This document shows, piece after piece, positions 44,877 through 57,027 of a stretch of DNA of 64,000 nucleotides (the stretch's first letter is position 1; every line of letters begins with the position of its first letter). A program made the translations under genes and the position numbers. The notes under the pieces were generated by a model. That model was not told the DNA's origin. It searched no databases and was given only the letters and a program-made list of their open reading frames with translations. Source of the stretch: Gambelia wislizenii (taxonomy: Eukaryota > Chordata > Lepidosauria > Squamata > Crotaphytidae); the NCBI GenBank assembly GCA_030847615.1, contig JAUMIR010000001.1:64617501-64681500 (forward strand), given 5' to 3'.

Positions 44877-46730
44877 GTGCAGACACTGCTGCAGAAAGGG
44901 GCCATCGAACCCGTGGACTCCAATCTTCACCACCTCTGCTTCTTTTCGAGGTATTTCCTGGTCATGAAGAAGGACGGCGGCCTCCGTCCCATTCTCAACT
45001 TTGGTGGGGTGAACAGATACATAGAAACAAAGAAATTCAGGATGGTCACCTTGGCCTCCATCCTGCCACTCCGACAACAGTACGACTGGTTCGTTTCCAT
45101 AGACATCAAAGATACCTACTTCCACATCGGGATCCATCCATCCCACAGGCAATTCCTGGCATTCCAGATCGGTCCAAAGCGTTCCAATTCAGGGTCCTGC
45201 CGTTTGGACTTTCGACCGCTCCAAGAGTTTTCATGAAATGCATGGCGGTGGTAGCGGCCTTTCTATGCCAGCGTGGAGTGGTGGCTTCCCTTACATCGAT
45301 GACTGGCTGCTTGTGGCGAGCTCTCAACGTCAGCTCAAACTCGATATCGACCTCACCTTAGATGTCTTAGATGGCCTGGGACTTGTTGTCAACATAGAGA
45401 AGTCATGGCTCCAACTGACTCAAGCCATCCAGTTCATTGGGGCTCAACTAGACTCGTGTACAGCTGTGGCTTATCTGCCTCGAGACCGATTCGACACCCT
45501 TCAGTCTCTAATCCATACCTGCCATCGGTCCCAGAGGCTCCCTGCCCATCCAGTCCAGGTACTTCTCAGTCACATGGCAGCTACTACCTATGTGACCCCC
45601 CTCACCATGCTCCGATTCCGTCCGCTCCAACACTGGTTTCTACAAGTGTTCGATCCCCTATGCGACTCTGCAAAGAAACTGCTTACGATGCCTCGAGTGG
45701 TTCATCGGTCGCTGGATTGGTGGTTGGTACCAGGCAATGTCCTATCGGGAATGCCATTTGACCCTCCTCAGCCGGACACTTCTCTGACAACAGACGCCTT
45801 GATGTTGGGTTGGGGAGCCCATCTCGAATCCTACGAAATCAGGGGTTCCTGGGATGCCGAAGAATGGCCTTTCTGTCGAGAAGCCAACTCAATAGCTGAT
45901 AAGGAGCCCGGCTCGGCAACAACCCAGTTGAAAAGCACAGTACCTGGTGTTGTCAGTAGCAGTCCTACAGGGTCAGAAGTACAGAGAGAGAGAGAGTGCA
46001 GAACGAAGAGGCAGTCCAAGGTCAAAAGGGTTCCGGCAGGTGGGTCAACGAAGGCAGTCCAAGGTCAAGATATCCAAAGTCTCAAAATAGCAAGGTTCCA
46101 GAAGAGTCACAGGCAGAGGCTTCCTCCAGGTAACACAGACTGCTTGAAACAAGGAACTCAGCCTCCCCCAGCTGCTTATGTTGGCCCAGCTCCCACTCAG
46201 CCTCCTCGCCTTCTGAGTCCTCAGAGTCCTGACTGACCATGACACTCTCCATATCAACGTCCTAGAACTTCTTGGTGTACAGAAGGCACTGCGGGCCTCC
46301 AAATCCCTGGAGATGAACAAGACCATTCTGGTGGTAACAGACAATACATCAGTGATGTACTACCTGAACAAGCAAGGAGGAACCAGATCCCCCCAGCTTC
46401 TCTGGCTCACGTTGGACATTTGGGATTGGGTTGTCTGCAGGAACATCTTTCTCCAATCCATCCATCTTCCGGGAGAGGAGAATACTCTTGCAGACGGACT
46501 CAGCCGTTCAAGCCTCTCCATCCACAAATGGAAGCTGCACAGGTCAGTGATGTCAGGCCTGTTCCGACGATGCGGATCTCCTCAAGTCAACCTCTTTGCA
46601 TCTCTGGAAACAGCCAGTGCCACCAGTTCTGCTACAGACGACGCACCCCGAGATCGAGGGGTGACGTATTCCGCTTCTGTTCGACGGGACCGCTTGTCTA
46701 CCTCTTTCCTCCATTCCCACTGCTGACGAG
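44877..46730 (+). pseudogene. DIRS reverse transcriptase and RNase H, copy 1
   Basis: Reverse transcriptase plus RNase H, which converts the element RNA to DNA. Frame 44877-45236 gives LNFGGVNRYIETKKF, MVTLASILPLRQQYDWFVSIDIKDTYFHIG with the first catalytic Asp, then a frameshift near 45178. Frame 45238-46236 contains the catalytic YIDDW (about 45292) and LTLDVLDGLGLVVN, and continues until it enters a 370-bp insert. RNase H resumes at 46237 with LLGVQKAL, VVTDNTSVMYYLNKQGGTRSPQ (frame 46313-46726) and LPGEENTLADGLSRS. The catalytic acids are present, but the insert and shifts inactivate the gene. Confidence 0.88.
45868..46237 (-). repeat. LTR-like insert in DIRS RNase H region
   Basis: Sequence absent from copy 2 at the equivalent point (copy 2 runs GCCAACGAACAGACATGCC directly into the ISVLELL region). 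Read on the minus strand it begins TGTCATGGTCAGTCAGGAC and has the CT-rich, CCTTGGACTGCC-repeated body typical of retrotransposon LTRs, with an (AG)n stretch at about 45990. I infer a solo LTR of unknown family; the far end and target duplication are not certain. Confidence 0.45.
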
Positions 46731-47060
46731 GGTAATTGCCAAACTGCGTCGGGACCGAGGGGTTGCCATCCTCATCACTTCGTGGTGGCCCTGCCAACCA
46801 TGGCTTGCAACCCTCCTGCATTTAGCCAGGTTCATCCAACTTCCGTCCCGTCCCAACCTCCTTACCATTCAGAACGGGAAGGTCAAACACCCAGATGTGG
46901 AGGCTCTACGACTAATGGCATGGTGACTACGACCTTGAATCCATCCTCTGTACAGAGGGCCACTACCTACGGCCTCGGATTCGTCCTCGGATTCGTCCTC
47001 AGTCCCGACAGGCTGGCACTTTCCATCCTTTACTCCAGAGGTCTAGGCTGTCATTGACAC
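46500..47060 (+). pseudogene. DIRS methyltransferase-like region, copy 1
   Basis: Between RNase H and recombinase, frames around 46550-46940 give PQVNLFASLE, LYLFPPFPLLTRVIAKLRRD and ILITSWWPCQPWLATLLHLA. These correspond to the domain of vertebrate DIRS1 elements related to phage-type adenine methyltransferases (with the PPF motif); the link to methyltransferase is from family knowledge. The frame is broken (frames 46420-46926 and 46313-46726 overlap). Confidence 0.65.
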
Positions 47061-47099
47061 TGCCTGACGACCTGCTACCTGTAGGTCGTATCACTACAA

Positions 47100-47786
47100 G
47101 TGGAAGAAGTTTGAAGCCTTTCTATCTGAATGAGGGTCGATCATGGAACCATTCCCCATCCCGACTGTCCTCGATTTCCTTCTCCACTTGTCTTCCACAG
47201 GACTTTTGATTTTGTCAATACGGTGCTACTTAGCAGCTGTATCTGTCGAATTCCAGGCTAGAGGTAATCCGTCTCCTTTTACGGATCCGAATGTCAAGAA
47301 GTTCTTGAGAAGCTACGTGAACCTACATCCTCCGGTACTTGAGGCTACCCCGACGTGGAGCCTCAAGCTGGTCCTCTCACAGCTGGTTCGACGCCTCTTC
47401 GAACCCTTGGAATCCACCGACGTGAGACTTCTGTCTTGGAAAACTGCCTTCCTTATTGCCATTACTTCAGCGCGTCGAGCTGGTGAGCTCTGTGACTTGC
47501 GATCGGACCCCCCGTACACTGCCTTCCACAAGCATAAGGTGGTACTCCATCCCGACATCTCCTTCCTTCCGAAGGTGGTGTCAAGCTTCCATTTGACTCA
47601 ATCTATCACTCTCCCTGTGCTGATGCAGGATCCGAAGGATGAATTTGAGTGTACCCTCCATTGCGTGGACGTCAGGAGGGCGCTTGACTTTTACATCCAG
47701 AGGGCTGCTCCTTTCAGGAAGTCATCTAAACTGTTTCTGTCCTATGCTGACTCGAGATTTGGAGAACCTATTTCTCCACAACTTTT
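47100..47786 (+). pseudogene. DIRS tyrosine recombinase, 5' part, copy 1
   Basis: The recombinase inserts the circular DNA intermediate. From about 47100: KWKKFEAFL, then LDFLLHLSSTGLLILSIRCYLAAVSVEFQ (core-binding region), FLRSYVNLHPPV, LRLFEPL and the catalytic-site box AITSARRAGELCDLR (about 47460-47490), which keeps the first catalytic Arg. Frame 47143 onward is open until the L1 insertion at 47787, where SPQLF is followed by L1 sequence. The remaining 3' part is at 57028-57370. Confidence 0.9.
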
Positions 47787-48235
47787 TTTTACTTTATTTT
47801 TTTTACAGAAAACAAACAAACATTCTCTTATATTCACAATTTTGCTTTTTTACATCCATATTTCCAACAAATTTTCTCTTCCTTTTTCTTCCATACATTC
47901 CTTCATTCAATTTCGATCCATTTTACTTTATACTCTATACCTCATCTATACTTCTATACATCCTCATTCTTTGACTTCCTTCTGTAAAATCCTAAGTAAG
48001 CAAGTTTTTAACTCTACCTCTTATAGACTTCTTATATACCTCTGTCTTTACCTCTTCTTTCACCTTTCTTATTCCCTCTCATTTCAAATTCTCGCATATC
48101 CATCTTACTCTCTTTCATCTTATCTGTTCCTCTCTTATCTTCAAGACTACATGCTTTTAATTTTATCTCTTTTTGATCATTCCTATCAATTTCCAAATCC
48201 TGTCATCCCCTCTTTTTTTTTACCATAATATTACG

Positions 48236-51200
48236 CTAATTATAATAGTAACATATTTTAACCCCTTCCGCTTCTCCATTGTCCTTCCAATATTTCATCA
48301 TTGGTAGCCATTTTTTCATTGATTTCTTTTTGGGTGTGTCCCTTAACCTATTTGTTAAGCTATCCAGCTCTATCATGTCTATCAATTTACTTAACCAATC
48401 TGTTATCTCTGGTGTATCCGACTGCTTCCATTTTTGTGCAGTTAATAATCTAGCCGCCGTTATCATATATAACATCACTTTTCAAAACGGTCTTTTGTCT
48501 TTTTTCTCTAATATACTTGTCATATTTAACAAATATAACTCAGGTCTTAATTCATACTCAATTTGCAATATCTTCTTCATTAGCTTATGTACTTTCTCCC
48601 AAAATTCTTTAATTAACCTGCATTCCCACCACATATGTATTAGCGTTCCCTTATTTTCTTGGCATTTCCAACAATTACTTATAGTTATTATGCGCATTTT
48701 ATTTAACCTAACTAGCGTGTAATATCACCTATTTACCATCTTTATGTAATTTTCTTTAAGATTCTGAACCGCCATAAAATTATTTGTCTTATTTCTTTCA
48801 TTTTCCCACGCTTCTATTTCTATGTTCTTCCCTATATCTCTGGCCCATTTAACCATATATTCTTTTATGTTCTCTTCTTCTAAATATCTAGTTAATAATA
48901 ATCAATACAATTTAGCTATTTTCTTTTTGTGCATACCCCATAATATTTCATCAAGTTCATTTTTACTCTTTTCTATTCCTTCTTTTTTTATATTTTCTTT
49001 AAATTTCTCTTTTATTTGATAGTAAGTAAACCAACTACCTTCCCAATTTATGTGTTCTCTGGATTTCAATACATATTCCTCATTACTATCTCTTATTATT
49101 TTCATATCTCCTACACTGTGCCCTCTCTTTCCATCTTCCAAAAAATGCTTCCTGCGTTGATATCCAACAAGGGATTCCACTGTAAAATTTCGCCTTTATT
49201 TTCTTCCATGTTGTTAATAATACCCTCCGCACATAATGATTATTAAAGTCCTTATTTATTCTATCTTTTCCATACCCAAGATATGCGTGCCACCCGAACC
49301 TAATGTTGTGTCCTTCCAGAATCAGCACTTTTTCTTCTTTCAATTTAATCCAATCTTCCACCCATATTAACACAGCTGCGTAATAATATATTTTCAGATC
49401 TGGTAGCTCGCATCCTCCTCTACCTCTAGCATCTGTTAAGTATGCCCATTTAATCCTTGATTTCTTTCTGTCCAAATAAACTTGATTATGTCTTTCCTCC
49501 ATTCTTCAAACGGTTTATCATTTATTATTATCGGGAGATTTTGGAAGAGATAAAGCAGCTTCGGTAATACTATCAGTTTGCATGCTGCTATCTTCCCTAA
49601 AATAGATAGCTTTAAATTCCTCCATTTTTCCAAATCCTCTTTTATCTCTTTCCAAACTTTTTTATAATTATTTTCAAATAAATCAGTGTTCCTTTTGGTT
49701 AGCCATAAACCTAGATATCTCACCTTCTCCACTCCACATCCCGCTATTTCTATCAATTCATTTTCTTCCTGTTTCGTCATATTTTGTGTTAACAGCACAG
49801 ATTTATCTTTGTTTATTTTAAAACCTGAATGTTTTCCAAGTTCGATTATTGTTTGCATTAATTCTTCCATATACTCCTTCAGATCTTCCAAAAATATCAC
49901 CATATCGTCTGTGAATGCCCTTAATTTAAATACTTGGCCTTTGACTCTCACCCCTGGGATCTTCAAGTTTCCGCTTATATTTCTGTTTAAGACTTCTAAG
50001 ACTGTAATAAATAGGAGTGGTGACAGAGGACACCCTTGTCTGGTGCCCTTTGTCATTTCCATCCTTTCTGTTCTTTCTCCATTTCTTACTATCTGAGCTT
50101 TCTGATTAGTGTATATTTGTTCTATTCTTTTCCTAAAGCTTTCTCCCATCTCCATTCTCTTCATTAACTCTAACATGAAATCCCAGTGAACATTGTCAAA
50201 AGCTTTTTCCGCATCTAGGAATAACATGGCCAGTTTTTTTTCACCATGAAATTCGTAGTACTCCAGTATATCTATTACAACCCTTGTATTATGTCTCATT
50301 TGCCTACCCTTCAAAAAAACCATTTTGATCTTCATGTATTATGTCTGTCAATATTTTTAACCTTCTCACTAATATTGATACATAAATGTTATAGTCTGTA
50401 TTGAGTAGTGAAATTGGCCGATAGTTTGCTACTTCCCTTCTATCCTTCCCTTCTTTTGGTATAAGTGATATGTTTGCCTCTAACCAAGATTCTGGTATTC
50501 CTTCTTGCTCTATTCTATTCAACACTTCCTGTAGTGGCATAGCTAATTCATGTTCTAGTTTTTTATAATAAAGTGCCGAGTATTCATCCAGACCTGGAGC
50601 TTTATTTTTCTTAAGACCTCTTATTGCAGTACTTATTTCTTCCATTGTTATTGGTGCATTAAGTATCAAAGCTTGTTCTTCTGTGAGTTTAATTATGTCT
50701 TGTCTATCTAAATATTCCATCAAATCTCTTTTTCTCATCTGTTTCTCCTCCCTCAAATAATTTTTATAGTATTCATAGAATGCATTCTTAATTTCTTCTT
50801 GATTCGTAGTTCTATTTCCTTTATTATTTCCAAAATTAATTTCTTTTCCATCTCTTTCTTCAGTTTATATGCTAACCATTTGCCTGTCTTATTCCTATAT
50901 TCAAAGTATCTCTGTCTTGTTCTTTTCAATTGTCTTTCAGCCATACTCAATGTTTCAATATTTAGTTGTTTTTGTATCAACTTTATCTGTCTAATCAATT
51001 TTTCTTTTTTGGGGTCTTCCCTTAATTCTTCTCTTTTTTTTAAATTCTTCCAGCAAGAATATATATCTATCAGATCTCAATTTCTTTACCTCTGTTCCTC
51101 TCTTAATTAATAGACCTCTCACCACTACTTTACACACGTCCCATATCGTTCTCATCTTACAATCTTTTCTTGTATTTTCTTTAAAGTAATATTTTATCTC

Positions 51201-52697
51201 TTCTTTTAATTTTTCTAAAAAATTCTCATCTCTTAATAAAGATTCATTTAGCCTCCAGTTATATTTCCTCTTATTAATCTCTATTGTTGTTTTAATTGGG
51301 TGATGGTCTGATGTTACTCTGCTCATAATCTCCATCTTCGATACATTCTTTATTATCCTGTTTGATGCCAGCATTAAATCAATTCTTGACATCGTTCTAT
51401 ACCGATCTGAATAGAATGTAAAACCTTTCTTGTCTTTGTTTTTTATTGACCACACATCCACCAAATCTAATTCTCTCATCATCTCAAAGAATTCTTTTGG
51501 CTAATTATTCCACCTATATACCTATATACGTATTCTATTGCTTCTAAGCTTTCTCACACTCAGAATCTCTTTAATTTTTTTTATATAGTTTGGCTCACAT
51601 TTTCTGTCTTATACAGAATTTACTAATTGACCTTCTTCTCTTTTTTTCCTTCCTTTTTTGCTTTAATCTTCATCTTTTTATACATTACTGATTGCTGCAA
51701 TTTCCCCCCATCATTTTTCAAAATAATTTGATATATTAGTCCAGTCCTTCATATACTTTTCTATGTTCTGACCCTTTATCATCCAGGAAATGAAATATAA
51801 AAGAAATAATGAAAAGATGTATGTTATGTTAATATATATTCAGGGTAAGCAAGAAAGGAAGTTTAGTAATGTTAGGTACAAGAAGGGATACTACAGCAAT
51901 GAGTAAAGGAGGATATACAGTTGCAATGTGATGTAATATCCCAAAATGTACAAGAAAAGATGATATGTGAAGAGTTATCTTTGTTCTTCTTTCTAAATCA
52001 TAGTTAATGCAAATGCATGGAATAGAGAGACATCCAACTCTAAACAAAGCAAATCGAGAATATTTACAGATGGATTTCTAAAAATTTCTTTATATTATTC
52101 AAACACTTTATGTTATGGTATTGTATTTGTATTTGTATATGTTTTTAAACAAATGGAGTTTTTAATAAAAATAAAATTTAAAAAAAGAAAAAAGAATTCT
52201 TTTGGCAATTTACCACTTATTTTAATATTCTTTTCTTTTGATCTATCTGTTTTGGGGTCAGCAACCCCACTGAAGTCTCCTAGAATTATAAGATTATGTC
52301 CTATGTAATCTTCTAACTTCTTACATAAATTCTTGTAAAATTTGTTTTGTTTTTTATTGGGTGCATATATTCCTACCACCACTACTCTTAAATTGTTAAG
52401 CTGAACATCTATTCCTATTACTTGTCCTTCTGTATCCTTAAATAATTCCTTTGCTTTATAGTCCTGCTTTACATATATTGCTACTCCTCTTTTCTTCTTC
52501 TTTTCTATTGCTGAATTAAACATTTGTCCCAGCTTTGGGTTACGTAAATATTTACTATGCTCTTCTTTTATCCTCATCTCTTGAATACATATGATCTCTA
52601 ATTTTGATTTCTCTAAAAAATGAAATACTTGCTTCCTTTTATATTCCGAATTAACTCCTTTTATATTCCAAGATCCAATATTAATCTTTGTTCCCAT
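48236..52697 (-). pseudogene. L1 ORF2 (endonuclease, reverse transcriptase, C-terminal domain)
   Basis: Minus-strand L1 ORF2. The endonuclease runs from 52697 (INIGSWNIKGVNSEYKRKQ, ICIQEMRIK, LIILGDFSG) to about 51000 (RTMSRIDLMLASN, SDHHPI), split by the 51502-52190 insertion. Reverse transcriptase follows: APGLDEYSALYYKKL (50756-50304), then FLDAEKAFDNVHWDF, GTRQGCPLSPLLF and AFTDDMVIF (50335-49436). The usual FADD reads FTDD here, with both Asp kept. The C-terminal part is in frames 49502-48236 and includes CWKCQENKGTLIHMWWEC near 48650. Several frameshifts and stops, so inactive as it stands. Confidence 0.9.
51502..52190. mobile_element. L1 3' fragment with apparent 5' inversion, nested in L1
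   Basis: Flanked by an exact 16-bp duplication AAAGAATTCTTTTGGC (51486-51501 and 52191-52206). The right part (about 51790-52190) is in + orientation and ends AATAAAAATAAAATTTAAAAAAAG, a poly(A)-like 3' terminus. The left part (about 51502-51785) has the T/C-rich character of the opposite strand, as in 5'-inverted (twin-primed) L1 insertions. Interrupts the endonuclease domain of the host L1. Confidence 0.8.
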
Positions 52698-52823
52698 TTA
52701 TTATTTATTTATTATTTATTATTTCTTCTTCTATCTCTCTTTCTTCCTCCTCACTATCAGACTTTCTATTTTCTTCTTCTATTTCTTCAATCTCTTCTTC
52801 TTCTGGTTCTGCCATCCCTCCTA

Positions 52824-53842
52824 TTACCTTTCCTCTTCTACTTTGTTCTTCATCATTGTCCATTCCCCGTGTTTATCTCTCTCTTCTCTATTTTCTTTAT
52901 TTTCATCTCCTTTTCTTTCATTTGTCTTTAGATTATTATTTTTCCCTCTATCAAACTTTTTACAAAATTCTTTGGCTTTCTGTACTGAGTCTATTTTGTA
53001 TCGTTTCTGCCTAAATGTAAACGATAACCCTTCTACCTTCTCCCATTTATAATTGATACCATTCCTAGTTAATATTTGCGTTATAAACCTATACTCCTGC
53101 TTCTTCTTCAATATTGATACTGGGATATCCTTAAAGATCTTAATCTCTTCTCCTTCTATTTTAAATATTTCTCTATAACTTCTTTGCAATATCTTCTCTC
53201 TAGTTCTAGTTCTCTCTAGTTCTTGATCTTGTTAGTACTATTACTACGTCCCTTGGTAGTTTCTTTTCTCTTGCCACCTGTGAGCTCACTCTAAACAGTT
53301 TATACACCTCATTGTCTACTTGTTCTTCAGAATAATCAATAAATATATCAATATATTTCTAATTCTTCTCCTTCTCTTTTTTCATTTATCCACTCCTGCA
53401 GACTCTTGGGGCCTGTTTGAAGCTTTATTATTACGTTATATAAGTATTTGTAATTAAGCCTCCTTCCTATCCCCCCTAAGAAAAAAAAGCAGCATTGCCC
53501 TTTTCCCCCTCCTATTTCCTTTCCCAATATTCACCCCTTTTATACACTGTCCCCCACACACTTAAGTCTCAATATTTCAAATCTATCAAATAACCAATAT
53601 TACAGATAACCCTCCATTCAAATATTCCATAAACCTTCTATCAATTTTCAATAATCAATACAGTTTCCAATTTCTCCATTCCAACAAAATCACTATAAGA
53701 TTCCACAGTTCTACAATTCTACAGTTATGTGTAATTTTTATATCTTCTGTTCCTATCCTCCATGCACCGATTCTAAATTTTGGAATATGCTTTTGAAATC
53801 CACAACCCCCTGAGCAACTTCAACAAATAGAAGAAAGCTTTA
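52824..53842 (-). pseudogene. L1 ORF1, C-terminal part
   Basis: Frame 53189-52824 encodes the ORF1 C-terminal RNA-binding domain region: EGEEIKIFKDIPVSILKKKQEYRFITQIL, NGINYKWEKVEGLSFTFRQKRYKI. It is followed by a Lys/Glu/Asn-rich tail. Upstream frames (53190-53842) are decayed; the ORF1 5' part and 5' UTR continue on the far side of the nested L1 at 55782-57008. Confidence 0.8.
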
Positions 53843-55762
53843 TTTTTTTATTTATTTTTTATTTTTTGCATTTTAGTATGGGTATGTTTATTTTTTTATT
53901 TTTTTAATATATAATTTTTATTTGACACATAGTTCAAAATACATACAAGTTAAGCATTTATACAATGTTTTCTTAATAATACTAACATAGTTTTCCAACA
54001 TTTTCTCCCATCATTCCCTCACATCCATAACTAACCATCCATCTTGACTTCCAAAATTTTTACCCTTCATTTGGGTTGTGTCCGTATATTTCATTAGCTT
54101 CAATTTCTCTTTATCTCCCTCCTGTTTCACTTAGCCAAATAATATTCAAAAATTCCCAATATTTCCTTTTCCCTTCTTATTTGTTTTCTTTCTTGATTAC
54201 TTTTGATTCTGTCGCTGAAATTTTTCTGCTAATTTGTGCCTCTAAATTTTTTTCTTCTCTTACAATATTTCCTCTTTCCAATCCATTGACTGGTTCTACA
54301 TAAATTTTTAAGTTTCTATTTTAATCTCCAGTGATCGCAGATTGGGTACCATTCTTCTTCCATCTTTAATATTCTTCTTTTATTTACAATGTGCGTTAAT
54401 CTATCATTTTCTCTCATCTCGTTGACTTTTTCCCTCCAGTCCTCTATCGTAGGGGTTTCTTTTCCCTTCCAATTAAGGGCTAGAAGTAGTCTTGCTGCTG
54501 TGATTAAATATAATAATATTCTTCCGTATTGATGTTTAAAAATTTTTTCCAAGTTCATTGTTATATTTAATAAGTATATTTTAGGGTCCATTACAAACTG
54601 GATCTTAAAGATTTTTTGTATTGTTTTATGTATTTTCCTCCAGAATTTTTGTATCTTCGGGCAGCCCCACCACATATGGTATATCGTGCCTACGTCTTTT
54701 CCACAGCGCCAGCATTTATTATTTTCTGTCTTATATATTTTACTAATTCTAGCTGGTGTTAGGTACCACCGGTTGACCATTTTTAAGTGGTTTTCTTTCA
54801 AAGTTAGGCACGCCGTAAATTTGTCAGTATCCTCCCAAGCATTTTGCCATTCTTCCATCGTTATTATCTCTCCCACATCCTGCGCCCATTTGGTCATTGC
54901 CTCCGTTACAGTCTCTTTCTCCAGGTCCCTCGCTAACAGTAATTTATAAAGTTTTGATATTTTCTTTTCATCTTTCCCCCAGATCGTTTTATCCATCTCT
55001 GTTTCTGTCATTCCTATTCCAGGTTCTATACTGTCTTCCAAAAATCTATTTTTAATTTGTAAATATTTTAGCCAGTTCATACGTATTCCTTTTATTTCTA
55101 ATTCCTCTTGCGTGAAGATTTTTATTTTTCTTTCTTTTTCCCATAATTCTTGATTTATCAGATCACTGTATCTCAACCATTTGTTTGTTTCTTCCCATCT
55201 TCCTAAGAAAGCTTCCTGTGATGAGATCCACAGAGGCAATTTTGGATAGAATTGTTTTTTTATTAGATGCCAGATTCTTAATAGTGATTTTCTTATTATA
55301 TGGTTTTCAAAATCCTTATGCACTTTTTGTTTTCCGTAACCTAAATATGCGTGCCAGCCGAATCTTAATGCATGGCCTTCTAAAGTTAGTGTTCTTATAT
55401 TTTTTAATTTGATCCAATCCATCAGCCAAATGAGGCCTGCAGCAGTGTAGTATATTTTCAAGTTTGGAAGGGAGGCACCTCCAGCTTTCTTATTAGCTGT
55501 TAAAGTTGTATATTTGATTCTCGCCTTCCTTCCTGCCCAAATGAATTTACTCAAGTCAAAAGTCCACTGTTTTAGCGTTTTTTCACTCTGGAGTATTGGC
55601 AGGTTCTGGAAGAGAAAGATGCATTTTGGCAAGATGTTCATCTTTATCGCATTTATTCTGCCCAACAAAGATAGATCCAAATTATTCCAACGATGAAGAT
55701 CCATTTTTATTTCCATCCATAATTTTTTATAGTTTGATTCATAAAGGTCTATGTTTCTCTTG
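53843..55762 (-). mobile_element. L1, 5'-truncated, nested in L1, long open ORF2 tail
   Basis: Flanked by a 19-bp duplication CAAATAGAAGAAAGCTTTA (53824-53842 and 55763-55781). The 3' end is the poly(T)-rich start at 53843-53935. The minus-strand frame 55716-54316 (466 codons, open) covers ORF2 after the reverse transcriptase: LSLLGRINAIKMNILPK, FIWAGRKARIKYTTL, ISSQEAFLGRWEE, CWRCGKDVGTIYHMWWGC and the C terminus. No internal stop, so it is young. Its 5' truncation lies in the LYESNYKKLW region. It sits in the ORF1 region of the host L1. Confidence 0.93.
54316..55716 (-). CDS. L1 ORF2 C-terminal domain, intact but truncated frame
   Basis: Open 466-codon reading frame of the nested L1. It begins after the catalytic reverse transcriptase residues, so it lacks polymerase activity. 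The Cys-rich C-terminal motif CWRCGKDVGTIYHMWWGC is near residue 342. The absence of any stop or shift distinguishes it from the other L1 remnants in the window and suggests recent insertion. Confidence 0.9.
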   Translation of the reverse strand: MEIKMDLHRWNNLDLSLLGRINAIKMNILPKCIFLFQNLPILQSEKTLKQWTFDLSKFIWAGRKARIKYTTLTANKKAGGASLPNLKIYYTAAGLIWLMDWIKLKNIRTLTLEGHALRFGWHAYLGYGKQKVHKDFENHIIRKSLLRIWHLIKKQFYPKLPLWISSQEAFLGRWEETNKWLRYSDLINQELWEKERKIKIFTQEELEIKGIRMNWLKYLQIKNRFLEDSIEPGIGMTETEMDKTIWGKDEKKISKLYKLLLARDLEKETVTEAMTKWAQDVGEIITMEEWQNAWEDTDKFTACLTLKENHLKMVNRWYLTPARISKIYKTENNKCWRCGKDVGTIYHMWWGCPKIQKFWRKIHKTIQKIFKIQFVMDPKIYLLNITMNLEKIFKHQYGRILLYLITAARLLLALNWKGKETPTIEDWREKVNEMRENDRLTHIVNKRRILKMEEEWYPICDHWRLK

Positions 55763-55781
55763 CAAATAGAAGAAAGCTTTA

Positions 55782-57008
55782 TAAGTACCCAAGCTCAGGC
55801 TCTAATTATATTATTTAATAACACATTCAAAACTCACAACGTCTCTTCATGGCTACACTGTTTCAAATTGCATAGTCCCTTCAATTACCTCTTCAATTCC
55901 GCAGATACACCCCCCCCCCAATATTCTAAATACAGCTCAGTAGAAATATCAAATCTGGGTTATATCCCTTAATCTCAAAACATTTAATCTCCTTTCCTTT
56001 ATTAAATTAGTCAACTATCCCCCTTGTTTCTTTCCTTCACCACTGTGCCTCCTCTTCTTGTCTCTTTTTCTCCGTTTGCCTCTCTCCATTTTTCTTCCTT
56101 ATATCTCTCCTTTTGTTTCTCTTTTTCTTTCTTCTTTTTTCTTCTTTTTTTCCATTTCTGCTCCAAAGTCCTTTATTCCTATAAGCTTAAAGTCTTTTTC
56201 CAAGATCTTACAAAATAAATCAGCCTGCTTAGTTCAGCTTCTTTCTTCTCTTAACACATAGACTCAATATATCACAAATTAAAGGTAGCTCCACAAACTG
56301 CTCCTAATCTTTTCTTCCTCAGCTCTTTCTGTCTCTCAGCTGTTTCTCTCAGTCAGTTTCTATTTACCAATCAGTTCCATTACGCAGACACTCTTTCCTT
56401 CCACTTTCTAATTTGTTTTCTTACACTTTTAAATTTACCAATTATTTTTTTCCTGTGTCCCTCTTTTATTACTTGATAATTCTTATATTTTCCTTCTTAT
56501 TCCTCCTCCTCTCAGTCTTTCCTGTCCGCTCCTATAAATTGTTCTTCTCCCTTACTTACCCATTAGAAGAAAGTAATCCTTCCTCCTTTCTCTGGTTGAG
56601 ACAACTTTCTTTTGTTTCTCTCCTTTCCGTTTTCTCTGACCTGGAGTCTTATCAAAAATAAAGAAGTAAGCACTATACTTGCTTGCTGGACCCTAGTTCG
56701 CTTCCCTTTCGGGTCTCCCTTCCCCTCTTTAAGTGGTTTCAAATTGGCTGATGTCCGAGGACTCCAAACTTGGCGTTCACGCCCTTCGCTCCAGTTCTCC
56801 CCCTTTGTTTAGACTTCAGACCTCCGTCTTTCATCTTTCCAAAGGAGTCCGACCAGAGCCCCATCGGGAACTTCCTTAGCCCCCCTTTTTTTTCTTCCCA
56901 GAAAAAGGGGATTTAGGTTGTTGGAACCCTTTTTGCCAAAGTTTGGACGGAGCTGGAGCAGAACTTCGCTCTCACACGTCCAACGCCATCTTGCTCACCA
57001 CCAGAAGT
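55782..57008 (-). other. 5' region of the outer L1 (ORF1 start and 5' UTR)
   Basis: T/C-rich on the + strand, as the complement of an A/G-rich L1 5' part. The outermost end contains GAGCAAGATGGCGTTGG on the minus strand, a typical L1 5' start. No confident ORF1 frame remains. The + strand open frames here (rich in Phe and Ser) are composition artefacts. Confidence 0.7.
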
Positions 57009-57027
57009 CTATTTCTCCACAACTTTT

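Larger units (their letters stand above)
47787..57008 (-). mobile_element. L1 retrotransposon, near full length, antisense, with two nested L1 insertions
   Basis: Flanked by an exact 19-bp duplication CTATTTCTCCACAACTTTT (47768-47786 and 57009-57027). The antisense poly(A) is the T-rich start (47787-47812). The far end (57008 back to about 56700) is the L1 5' UTR with GAGCAAGATGGCG. Without the two nested L1s (689 and 1920 bp) it is about 6.6 kb, a typical full length. It carries ORF1 and ORF2 remnants and splits the DIRS recombinase gene. Confidence 0.93.

Noticed and set aside
52620..53052. + strand frames rich in Phe, Ser and Leu resembling membrane proteins
   Set aside because: They are the complement of Lys/Glu-rich L1 ORF1 sequence on the minus strand, as are similar frames at 56024-56261.
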